DNA from: Sinonovacula constricta
Lineage: Eukaryota > Mollusca > Bivalvia > Cardiida > Solecurtidae
NCBI GenBank assembly: GCA_007844125.1
Contig: CM017572.1
Span: 30,155,191-30,219,190, forward strand
Direction: 5' to 3'
DNA: 64,000 nt
Made by a program: the position numbers and the translations under genes. A model generated the notes under the pieces. It was not told where the DNA came from, searched no databases, and saw only the letters and a program-made list of their open reading frames with translations. This document shows, one piece after another, positions 54,347 through 64,000 of this stretch; the first letter of the stretch is position 1, and every line of letters starts with the position of its first letter.

Positions 54347-54514
54347 TCACCAATCGAGTGACTCCTTCTGGAAGTTAAGGCGGGGGCTGTTCTCTGAGTA
54401 GAACTGGGAGTACCAGCGGCGATGGCGGGCGATAAGACTGTCTTCTGCAGACTTGACGAACAGTGCCTTGTTCTGATAGCGCTTGTTGTTCCAGATCATG
54501 ATGTCCCTCTCCAC
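54347..54514 (-). CDS. nvd: nvd last coding exon
   Basis: Exon of 168 nt including the TGA stop at 54349-54347, acceptor ttctgtacag. It encodes [33 protein letters not shown] and ends KESLDW. ERDIMIW holds the probable third (Asp) iron ligand; FYSENSP is a hallmark near the C-terminus. Confidence 0.95.
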   Translation of the reverse strand: MERDIMIWNNKRYQNKALFVKSAEDSLIARHRRWYSQFYSENSPRLNFQKESLDW

Positions 54515-57500
54515 CTGTACAGAACAGATTCATATAAAAATAAATAGCCCATCATCGTTAAATGGCCTGTATAGATATATTATGGGTAACATTGGCATTC
54601 CTGTCTGCAACTGTCTCCAAAAAAAAACGTCTTAGTAGAACTAGTTATGCAAAGAAAGCTAGCTGGAAAATACACTTTATTGACGAAACAACAACACCCT
54701 CAGTGATGTTTTAAACACTATGTTATACCATCGTCGGATACCCAGGCTCGACTATTCCCTTTGGTTTATTTTCTGTCGAAACAAGAATTGGCCAAGCATA
54801 ATACTGCTTACAATATAAATACTCTTCAGCGTGGAGACTAGAAGTATAACAATGGCGTCGCCATTTTGACAAGTCTGTCGAAACAAAGAAAGACCGACCT
54901 TTATCATTGGACAGAAATCTTAATCGAATTATGAAGCGACCAATGAAATTTCATGATCAGAAACTGCGAAAAGTGAACTAAATATCCCACGGGCGATGAA
55001 TGGAGAGTAACGGAATGGATCGGTAGTGGGTGTCCGACGATGGAAATGACCTGCCTGAGTTCTCTTGAAATGTGTGGACGTTGCGCAGTAAGCCAAGTGA
55101 AACTGCGCCATCATTTATAAGAAATACTCCTTGAGTTACGGAAAACAAACACAATTCACATCTCCGTATTTATCATCGATTTATTATACTAATGATGGCG
55201 GTTTTCTATGAAAATTGTCGTTACAAACGACAGTTACATACCACCTTTAACCTTTTATTAATAAACAATTACTTTAACAATTGAAAATAAACCAAATTAA
55301 GCTAGGTCACTCTTAAGAGAGAAAAACAACAACCCTAGACCCCATATCACAGAGAAATAAAACGGTGCAGAAGTCTAAAGTTTGAAACATTTGGCGCATG
55401 AATTCAGTGTTCCGATTAATTACGTAAATCACCGAAGATTTACGGAACTCCTCGACAATTTCCGTACCTGTATGGCCTCGCCGACGAGGAAGAACTTGGC
55501 GATGCAGTTAGGGACGGCCCAGTGAATATACAGGTTATGGACCAACTTCTGAACCATCGGCTCTACTGGAACCAGTGACTGGATAAAGACGCCTTTGCCG
55601 AAGAAACTTTCAAACTCCAGGTATACTAAGCCAGGCCCAATCTGAAAAACAACACGTACAGAAAATAGTTCTCAATACTGGGTGGAACGAGATTCATAAA
55701 ACATCGATACATGGATATATATCCGCGGGTAATATATAATTGGCGACTCGCTGGAGCGCGATGCCTAAATATGGAATGCTCACTGAAATTTGCACCTGGG
55801 GAAAGTTTGTTTGCGGACTTTCTAAACCTGATCAAATACGGGTCCGGATTCGGTAAACTACGTTTTGTATTTATATTTTTGTGAGTCTGTAACTTTCAAA
55901 ATAACTTTGAAAATAAACAATAAGATACTGAGAGAAAAAAAAACACATTTGAGAACAATACGGTCTGAACAATACTTGCATTGTTTCCCTATCTACATAT
56001 GTAACATCTGTAGTCAGAACACAGTTTTATGCCCTTCGTTACCCAAGAACAGGAAACAGAACAAGACAAAAGAGTCCCTGTTTCTGCTGACGAATACTGA
56101 TTAAAAGTTGAATGAAGAAGACTGATTAAATGGCTTTTTTGTATAAAGTATGTGTAAATCAGTAAGTAAATGTCAGTTTTGATGGAAGTTAAACTGATAG
56201 ATTGTTGCAAATCAGCTATTGAACAGGGATGTCTTTGGCCTGTTTACCGTGGAGATTATTGACCTGTCAAGTCACCGGATATACTTTTGAAATTATTGAC
56301 CTAGACTACTGGTCAACGAGCAATTTCTTGCGGCTAGAAAATGTCGCAATATATAGTGTTACAAACTTCAGGTAAGATTTTTCTGTTCGGGAAGTAAACA
56401 AAAATTTTCTGTTCACAGATGCTTATATGAAACATATAGTGAAAAAAAAAACTGTGTTCTTAGGCCTGATATCTACATTTTCTTGTATCCAAGCTCATGT
56501 TGGTGTGGTTGCGTTTCATCAAGACGATCTAGCGTTTTAAAGAGGGTATCCAACAATTTGCCTATTTTTAATATATGTAACACTCTCTAGCCTCTGGTAT
56601 ATTTGCGCATAATTTCTGCAGAAAAATCTTACTTTTGTCTAAGCTGTGACGATTTTTATGAATATCTCAATTTTAAGGCGGTAAAACTCGTTAATCAACA
56701 CTTGATTATTAATTATTTTCAAATCTTTAAATAAGAACGATCGGGATTCCTGCTAAAAATAGACATCGACGTCACAGGCTAAAACTTAAGTGGTTACGTC
56801 TGTTTTAACTCCCGATGCAGGTGCTTACTGTTAGTTGTTTCACTTTGACGGGATATTTTTATTTACACTGTTTGTTTGATAGAAAAACCTTCAGGAAGTG
56901 CGAGGTTGGAGCGCTCCACAAACCAGGTTTAAGCACCCCAGTCTGCCCTTTTGCCGATTTACCGTTCCAAGGCGGTAACTGATGTTTTTTCTTTATTTGT
57001 GTTATGTATCGTGTCTGTGTTTTTGTCACATTTACATTTACCTTGTTTGCCTTTGTCTACTGGTAGATAAAATTCAAATATCTGTGGAAATTTTGATAGG
57101 ACCTTTTCTTATTTACCTAATCTTAGTTTAAAAATAGCTGTCTGTGCAGTGTGGCTCAGAAAGGAAATACATGTTTGCAATGATGAGTAGTGATTTATGC
57201 TTGACTGTTCGCACAGAACTAGGACATAAATGAACAGCATGTTCGAAATGACGATTGTGACGTTATGGTTCACTTTTCAGTGAGGTGTAGGACATCAGTT
57301 AGTAGCATTTTGCAACATTTGTTCAGGTAACAATGTTTCATTATTATATTTAATGAAAATATGTTTGGTTCAAACTTTCGGATACCACATTCAGCATATT
57401 AAGACGTGTTTAATTGACGCCGCTCTTGAGAGCGGTGCCTCTTATGGAATGCATGTTTTTATGGGGACGATAGTGTAGCAGTCAATAACACGATGTCGGA

Positions 57501-60500
57501 GGTGTTCCGTGAGACACTTTTCAGAGAAAGGAACCAAGTGCTCTGTTTTTTAACAGGGTAGCTTGCAACAATAAAGTGTAGCTTGCAATTATAAAAAGTA
57601 GCATAAAAAACCGTAACCGTTTGGCGAAGTTTTGTTTAACAAAAGAAACCGAGTATACCGATGTTAGGAATGCAGCTTGTAAAAACAAATGTAGCAGAGA
57701 ACAAGGAAAACAAACAAAGTAGCAATAAATACTCCACTTCCCATCAGAGTTATGGTTCGTTACAGTCAAATGTTTATGTAATTAATCAACAGAGTAAGAG
57801 AGTGTTTAGTTTCCAGGATAGTCATCTTCCTGTTTAAGGATAAGAATATATGACAAAGTCCTATGAGCATTGCAACATATACCAAACTCCGAAAAGGCAC
57901 AGAACAAAGGTTTTTCACATTCAAGCCAAGCGAAAAGTAAGAACAAATTTGTGATGAGTCATTTAACGAAAAGAGCAAACCCGACAGTAACCGCATTGGA
58001 ACGGTCAGTCGGCAATATGGACCGACTGGGGTGCTTAAACCGATTTTACAGGGCTCTAACCTCGCACTTCCTGACGAGTTTCTCAATTGCAAGCAATGAA
58101 AAGAAAAATGATCTTTTTGAATACAAAATGTCCAAGCGCTGATATTTTCTATAAGTTATGACGAAAGTGGAAACGTCATTGAAAAATAATGTCCACATAG
58201 TGTTTAGAAAATAATATGGTATTATTTCGATTTGAAAAACTTCACAAAATTGGTTGACTATAAATAAAATTAACTTTCAAAATCATGAACAAACATGACC
58301 AGAGACGAATAAATGGTTGTTCGCTTTGGATGTCTCATATCCTGGTTCTTTCTTGATACCTGATATGTATGTAGCCATATTTCTGGTGTCGTCTAGCCAT
58401 TATGATAAGGTACGTACATAAGTCGATTAATAATAATATGGCAGAATTAGTTGGTAAGCATTTTTAAAGGCGGACATTGACGACGTGTGACGCATAATGC
58501 GTTTAATTATCAGCGAAATAATGTAAGAAGACATGCGCGAGAGCAGTGATGTATTATTGCGCGGGGGAGGCGCGGAGGTGGAATTCTATTATCTGTGTAA
58601 TTTGTTCTGAATAAATTAGCGTCGGATATAACGTTCTACAATTAAATGGTGGCGGTGTTGTTGTTTTTGTCTCGATGAAGTTTTTAATTAATTACGAAAG
58701 CACTGAACTGAACTTGCGTTCTGTCAACATTAAACACCACTGATAGAATACTTAGTGGCACACCAACTGGTGGTATGACTTTAATATTAAATATCAACGG
58801 CTTAAGCAAGTACTCAGCATTTTATTGCTCATTGGGTAGCGTAATATTTCGCAAAATTAATATTTCGTAAGATTAACCATCCACGCACCACCCCACCCCC
58901 TCAAAAAAAAAAAATAATAAACGATCAGCATAATATAAACTTGTAATATTCAAGTTAATAAATTGCCAATTTATTTTAATTGGGGTTCACAACTCTAATA
59001 ATATAACATTGTCAGTTTTTAAGCGTAGTTTTATAACTTATACTTCATTATAACTTCATTAAAAACTATTTTATAACTGCAAAAATATACATTAAAGGTA
59101 AAATCCGACTGTTTGCCTACATTTTGTATATGTAACAATGTCTTTAAGTAAGAACGATTGGAATTCCTGCTAAAAATAGACATCGACGTCACAGCGGATG
59201 ACGTGGATGAACTAAAACATTAGTGGTCACATGGTTATCTTGGTTTAAAAATAGCTTTCTGTGCAGCGTGGCTCAGATAGGAAATATACATGTTTGTAAT
59301 GACGATTGTGGCGGTATGGTTCACTTTTCCGACAGGTGTATCACACCAATAAACATAATTTTACGAGATCTGTTCAATTAACAATGGTTTACTTAGATGT
59401 ATAATGAAAATATTTTTTTCCCAAACTTTCGGATACCACCTTTAAAATTTCTTTTATGCAATATACATGTTAATATAGAAATGAAAGTAAATCGAACATG
59501 AATCACAAAGGTGGCTCGCAGAAGACAAAGGGGGGCTACTTTCAAACGTTTTTCTCTGTAATTTTAAAGGAACATGTGATTTAATTGGTAGAGGATTGGT
59601 CGTTCATGCATTGATATGTAAAGTACACTGCCTCGTTTAGGCACGTACCATAAACCATTATGTCGTCTGGCTTTATAAGTGTCCTTATTATTGACCTTAT
59701 CCGAAATCTTGGGCTCCAATTTTATGTCTCGCCAGTTGTCGTTAGGTCTCGGTATCTTCCGTATTGCCGAGTGATGTCGGAAATTTTGAAAATGAGCGAC
59801 AAAAGCTATTCGAGACTGGTTCCCGCGTATACGCATATTCCCATGTCGACGGGAACCATTTAGAATACTAAGTATAAACTTCAAACTATCATTGTTTTCA
59901 CACTTTTCTCTTGTGTTTTTACGTAATTGTTGGCCGATTAAGGTAAACCTATCAAGTAAAGAATGAGTAAAAAGCGTCTTTTTAAGTGCACCAATCATTC
60001 GTTGATTGGTAAGTGGGGTAATTCTGGAACAATTGGAATGAATTTGTCATCTGTTTGAACATCAGTAATGGCGAGTTTTCCTTTAAATACCGATCGCATG
60101 TTTTCTGAATATTGCTATAGTTTGATTCAACATATTAAAATGTGAATGTGTTTTGTCTTGTTGCTGGCTGTGAACATTATAACAATAGGTAAAAAGAAGT
60201 GTCAAAGACTAAAATCGACTAAATTAAAAAGTTAAAAAAAAATAATACAAAACAAACTGCATGTATATAAATGAGTTAAAATAAATAAAGATGAAAAAAT
60301 TATACTTAAATGCACAATGCATAACCATATCAGTTCTTGTCAATAAACTGAACTAAATAAAACTTTAAAAAAATAATTTTAATAAAATTAAAGATAAATA
60401 GCAATAAAACTATTGTAAAAGGAAATGGCAGAAAACAGTCAATAACATTTACTAGTTTTAAAACCCTGAATACTACTGATACTAAAATACTTAAAATATA

Positions 60501-61763
60501 TATATATAGGGGTTGTTTCTATAGAGCAACAACCTCTCTTAAGCAACCAGTTTCTCTCCTTCCGCTCGATGTTGCTTAAAAAAGGGAACACTGGTCATGT
60601 TTGTAATGGCGATTGTGGTTCACCTTTCTGACGGGTGTAGGACATCAGTAAACAACATTTTAAGAGATTTGTTCATATAACAATGATTTACTTAGATGTA
60701 TAATCGTTAAGAGTGATAGAGGTGTCGGCGTAACTTTGATCCATATACAAAAAATTCGTCATTTCCCATTATATCCGCTTACATCAAGTTATTTAAAATC
60801 CTTTCCTGCATGTATTTGCCATTTTACGCCTTTACAAACCAATCACAATTATATTTACTTTTACGCCTTTACAAACCAATCACAGTTATATTCAATTTTA
60901 CGCCTTTACAAACCATTTAAAATCTTATTCAATTTTACGCCTTTACAAACCATTCACAATTATAGGCCATTTTACGCCTTTACAAACCATTCACAATCAA
61001 TAGCAGAATCTGCATGACTAAGGGTTTATGTGTAGACTGGTTCAGCCTTAAATTTATTAATACAAGTTGAACACACATTTATTAAAATCTTTTTATCTCT
61101 TTAAAAAAAAATCAAGTGAATTTCAAAATTATAGATAAACAATGAATTAAAAGTTTAAATAACTTCCCACTATTGATGATGATGCTTGTTCCGTTTGGCG
61201 ATTATTTTTTGCATATTTGCGGCAATATTATGGCTAATTGTTCCTCGAAACACTCAGATGTGTACTAAATAAAGGTTGATTGTATGTATTGAATTTGAAG
61301 TACTTACATGTGACGTTATTGGACGAATTGTTATTAAGTTAATTGTTAATTGACTCTTAAGAATTCACAGCATTGTGTTTTATTCAATACATGGAAAAAA
61401 GCGTAACACTCAATCATAATCAACAACAACATCAGCAGCAGCAACATCTACAGCAGCAGCAACATCAGCAGAACCCCCCCCCCCCCCAACCACACTTTTC
61501 ACCTTACCCCTCCTTACCTGTCGAGCGTGTACGCTCATGTTTAACCATGAAAAGTTATAGCCAAACACTTTCATGTCGTGAGTGAGCCTTAGAGACCCCA
61601 CGTGTTCGTCCGGGGCTGGGAGTTGAACCCAGTTGGCGGTCCACGTGTGCCAGGTGAAGCTAAATAGTTTGCTCCACATGGCCGTCAGGTCAATACCGGC
61701 GGCGATACTGGGCGTGTGGACCTGCTTCAGATGGGCCACGTCAGCTCCGTTCTCGGGGATTTC
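54347..61763 (-). CDS. nvd: Neverland/DAF-36 cholesterol 7-desaturase, C-terminal part (3 exons)
   Basis: Neverland (insects) and DAF-36 (nematodes) are Rieske-type oxygenases that convert cholesterol to 7-dehydrocholesterol, the first step of ecdysteroid or dafachronic acid synthesis; relatives occur in many animals outside placental mammals. Three minus-strand exons (61763-61518, 55641-55468, 54514-54347) join in phase 0 to 588 nt, 195 residues plus stop. Family signatures: [16 protein letters not shown], whose DxxHxxxxH carries the two predicted His ligands of the mononuclear iron; [54 protein letters not shown], with a probable Asp ligand in ERDIMIW; and [13 protein letters not shown] near the end. 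The N-terminal membrane segment and Rieske [2Fe-2S] exons lie beyond the window. No frameshift or stop is seen in these exons. Confidence 0.94.
54515..55467. other. nvd last intron
   Basis: Nothing recognised except normal splice borders. Confidence 0.5.
55468..55641 (-). CDS. nvd: nvd exon (second from last)
   Basis: Exon of 174 nt, acceptor gtttttcag and donor gtacgg, phase 0. It encodes [63 protein letters not shown], the TPVEP-like segment and GEAI are typical of the Neverland/DAF-36 C-terminal domain. Confidence 0.95.
55642..56536. other. nvd intron, no element recognised
   Basis: Part of the long (5.9 kb) nvd intron; no coding homology. Confidence 0.5.
56537..57395 (+). mobile_element. 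Family K MITE split by another repeat
   Basis: Left part 56537-56798 (TTAA, agagggtatccaacaatttg, core) and right part about 57119-57395 (agtttaaaaatagctgtctg ... actttcggataccacattca), interrupted by a 320-bp insert at about 56799-57118 of the J repeat family. Confidence 0.78.
56799..57118 (-). repeat. Dispersed repeat J, diverged copy inside a K MITE
   Basis: ttcaggaagtgcgaggttgg, agcaccccagtctgcccttt and accgttccaaggcggtaact match J in reverse orientation. The remainder is not recognised. Confidence 0.68.
57396..57839. other. nvd intron, no element recognised
   Basis: Repeated gtagcttgcaa motif near 57555-57590; otherwise nothing. Confidence 0.45.
57840..58145 (+). repeat. Dispersed repeat J, copy 2
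   Basis: ataccaaactccgaaaaggc, gtaaccgcattggaacggtc, ctaacctcgcacttcctgac; in an nvd intron. Confidence 0.78.
58146..59091. other. nvd intron, no element recognised
   Basis: Short GC-richer patch at 58530-58580 (gcgcgggggaggcgcggagg) in AT-rich DNA. Confidence 0.45.
59092..59445 (+). mobile_element. Family K MITE copy
   Basis: TTAA at 59092-59095 and 59442-59445, termini aggtaaaatccgactgtttg and actttcggataccacct, full core. 354 bp, in an nvd intron. Confidence 0.87.
59446..60594. other. nvd intron with an unsupported 144-codon open frame
   Basis: A minus-strand open frame (59998-59564) without recognisable domains is the longest non-repetitive frame in the window outside known exons. It may be chance or mobile-element derived. 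Confidence 0.35.
60595..60708 (+). mobile_element. Family K MITE fragment
   Basis: 3' half only: atgtttgtaatggcgattgt, gtgtaggacatcagtaaaca, gatttacttagatgtataat. Confidence 0.75.
60808..61003 (+). repeat. 37-bp tandem repeat, 5 units
   Basis: Unit ttttacgcctttacaaacca followed by atcacaattatattcaa, with shorter last units. Confidence 0.88.
61418..61492 (+). repeat. CAACAG/CAG tract and poly-C
   Basis: caacaacaacatcagcagca-like run then about 14 C, in the intron just past the donor side of the nvd exon 61518-61763. Confidence 0.88.
61518..61763 (-). CDS. nvd: nvd exon (third from last): catalytic iron-binding segment
   Basis: Exon of 246 nt on the minus strand, acceptor ctttttag and donor gtaagg, phase 0 at both ends. 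It starts [20 protein letters not shown] and ends LNMSVHARQ. The DxxHxxxxH motif supplies the predicted His ligands of the catalytic iron. It is the 5'-most nvd exon found here. Confidence 0.95.
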
Positions 61764-61818
61764 CTAAAAAGAGAGAGGGAGAGAATAGTGAGGCGCATCA
61801 TGATAAATAGATATGGAA

Positions 61819-62053
61819 TGGGATTAGCCGGCATTTTTGCCGATACCGAGCAGCGACATTTCTATCATTAAAGCACAGGGGCACTTTATGAGGTGCCCAG
61901 GGACTGAATCCGGCCGGCCCATTATACTAACACCGACAAGTCAGGCGTAATGCTGTCCCCTTAGCCCCGAGCGTTAGGAGGGAAGCCACTACTACCAACT
62001 TTAAAGTAGTCTTTGGTTTCACCCGGCCTGGGTTTGAACCCGCGACCTCCAGA
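61819..62053 (-). mobile_element. SINE family A copy, head truncated
   Basis: Minus-strand family A SINE upstream of nvd exon 61518-61763. Its tRNA-like head is cut at the anticodon-loop position and abuts the long TG tract. Confidence 0.85.
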
Positions 62054-62181
<128 letters not shown>

Positions 62182-62434
62182 TTTCTACGTTTCTATCTTC
62201 GGGTGGGGCGGCGTGTATTTGCATGTGCTCGCCAGTGTTCGATCGCATGCATGTACCTGAGTGCACGGGCATTCGTATGTTTGAGTTTGTGTGGATTTTG
62301 TTGTGTCTGAGGATGAATGCATGCGATGGAAAATGAGCATTTATTTGTAAACTAGTTTGTAAGGAAATAGGGAACCAAATATGTCAGAATAACAAGATTT
62401 GTATCGATTAAAAATATAAATAGGCGAATTGCTC

Positions 62435-62925
62435 TTTCAAGGTGGTATCCGACAGTTTGCCCATATCAAATATAATTATGTAAAAAGAAATGACACCTGT
62501 TTGGGGAAGTGTGGCCGTCGTATTTATAACTCATACTTTTGTCTCAGATTACACGACAACGAATACTATCTCAATCGTTTGAAAGCACTAACAGTGAAAA
62601 AATACCTCTTTATGTTAATTCTTTCCAAATCTATAAATAAGCATGATGAGGGATTGTTGCTAAAAATAGATATCGACGTCATGACATTTTCTTGTAAAAG
62701 TAAACGGTCACGTGGTTTTCTTAGTTTAAAAATAGCTAACTTTGCAGCGTGGCTGAGGTAAGGAATACCGGTTTCCAATGACGAATGTAGTGTTGCACTT
62801 TATCGTTCACATAGATGTTTGACATCAATAAATATCAGATCGCGGGATCTGTTCAAGAAACAAATAAAGTATATTGATGTTTGAGAATAAAAGTTTTGGT
62901 CCAAACTGTCGGCTTCCACTTTTAA
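62435..62925 (+). mobile_element. Family K MITE copy
   Basis: Runs from caaggtggtatccgacagtt to aaactgtcggcttccactttTTAA range; full core, upstream of the nvd exon. Confidence 0.82.
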
Positions 62926-63133
62926 AGCAAATACAATATGTCGCAACCCCTAAATTTAAGTACACCTAATTTAAAAAATTGTCAAAGATCGAATAACCTG
63001 GCACTATTTAAAAGTCCTTAAAGTAAACTTCACAGAACTGTTAAAATTATTAAAATATCTTCACAAGGAGTGAAGTTACAAGACTTTTAAAGTTGTAAAA
63101 TTTGCATCGATTTTTTTGGAATTTTCTGCGATT

Positions 63134-63490
63134 AGGCACTAAAAAAAGTTGTTTGTTTTCGCTATCGTCTAAAAAAAATAGGGTAGGTAGGTAGGCAAAA
63201 CTTTTTTTTTTCATTAACTTTTTTTTTTACCGTACAATCATTAGCCAATTACAAATGTGCATCAAAGGTAATACTAGCAACACATATTCAAGTGGTTAAT
63301 GACAACATATAAATTTAAACTTAAAATAAATATAATATAGTTTTCAATTTAAACTGGCTTGACACATTAATTGACCGAAAGTCATATTTTTGCTCTAAAA
63401 TCGTCGACGAACACACAAAAAAAGTTTAGGGTCGGCATAAAAAAGTAGGGTCGGTCGGGTTAGTGGAAACAAACAACTTTTTTTACGCCT
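63134..63490 (+). mobile_element. MITE with AAAAAAAGTTGTTTG ends
   Basis: About 357 bp; left aggcactaaaaaaagttgtt and right aacaactttttttacgcct are inverted copies; GGGTAGGT/GGGTCGGT motifs inside. Confidence 0.75.
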
Positions 63491-64000
63491 TAGCTCTGTA
63501 GTACAACAGACAGCCAGGCAAAGAACCCTTTGTAGGGAGATTTTCATTCAAAATGTTGTAATTTTTCTATAAATTAATTAACCTTAATGAAATTTACCAT
63601 TCCTTTGTATTTTTTTTCATGGAGAATTCATTTTTTGCATTAGTTTTTTATTATCTTTTCATTATTGGGAGCAAACTGGAAAAAGAACTTCCAATATATT
63701 TTTAATTCATTTAAATGCAGTCTTACACATCGACTAACCGATAACCAATTTCATTTTGATATAACAAAAAACTTCATTGAATATGATCAAAACTGCCATT
63801 GACACACTTGTCATAAATGTCAGCCATAACTCTCTCGACTTGCTTTTGTCAACAATGGTGACATATACTGCTTCACCAGGTGTCAGTGTACATGGCAGGG
63901 GCATTGTATTGTTATTCGATGAGATTAAACTACTTTTATGACATTGATGTCGAAAATATCTCGCATAATATATTAATGATCCACGAAGTGATTAAAATAA
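63491..64000. other. Right edge, nvd intron or upstream
   Basis: AT-rich; no Rieske-domain exon recognised. Confidence 0.45.

Overview
The window is animal nuclear DNA, most likely from a bivalve mollusc. It holds parts of two protein-coding genes, facing each other, in AT-rich, repeat-dense sequence. Evidence for a bivalve: short exons with GT-AG introns, the presence of both a COP1 E3 ligase and a Neverland/DAF-36 sterol desaturase, several tRNA-derived SINE families, many small inverted-repeat (MITE-like) elements, and dispersed repeats of the kind common in bivalve genomes. No species can be named from sequence alone.

Left half, about 1-30564, plus strand: the 3' part of COP1 (RFWD2). 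Seventeen coding exons run from 342 to the stop at 30562-30564. They join in consistent phase to give 506 residues: the coiled-coil part, the linker, and a complete seven-bladed WD40 propeller ending in VLELV. The RING-finger exons lie upstream of the window. The introns are packed with minisatellites (units of 15, 20, 23, 21, 12-15, 25 and 27 bp), SINEs and MITEs, several of which touch splice sites.

Middle, about 30565-54346: no protein-coding gene was recognised. It holds the probable COP1 3' UTR with X-box-like motifs, inverted-repeat elements, a 2.1 kb 50-bp satellite, a cluster of four unrelated arrays (37, 91, 36 and 24 bp units) at 37.7-42.0 kb, more SINEs, and several low-complexity tracts.

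Right part, 54347-61763, minus strand: the last three coding exons of a neverland (nvd/DAF-36) Rieske oxygenase, the cholesterol 7-desaturase family. The Rieske [2Fe-2S] exons lie beyond the right edge. COP1 and nvd are convergent, with about 24 kb between their stop codons, and nothing suggests a functional link between them.

No clear new gene system was found. The most interesting features are structural. A SINE sits exactly at the exon-5 splice acceptor and its target duplication copied the acceptor. A 21-bp minisatellite appears to have grown from the exon-7 5' splice site. A 50-bp satellite grew out of a hairpin element whose unexpanded copy is also in the window. A RecQ-like helicase fragment sits inside a terminal-inverted-repeat element in a COP1 intron.
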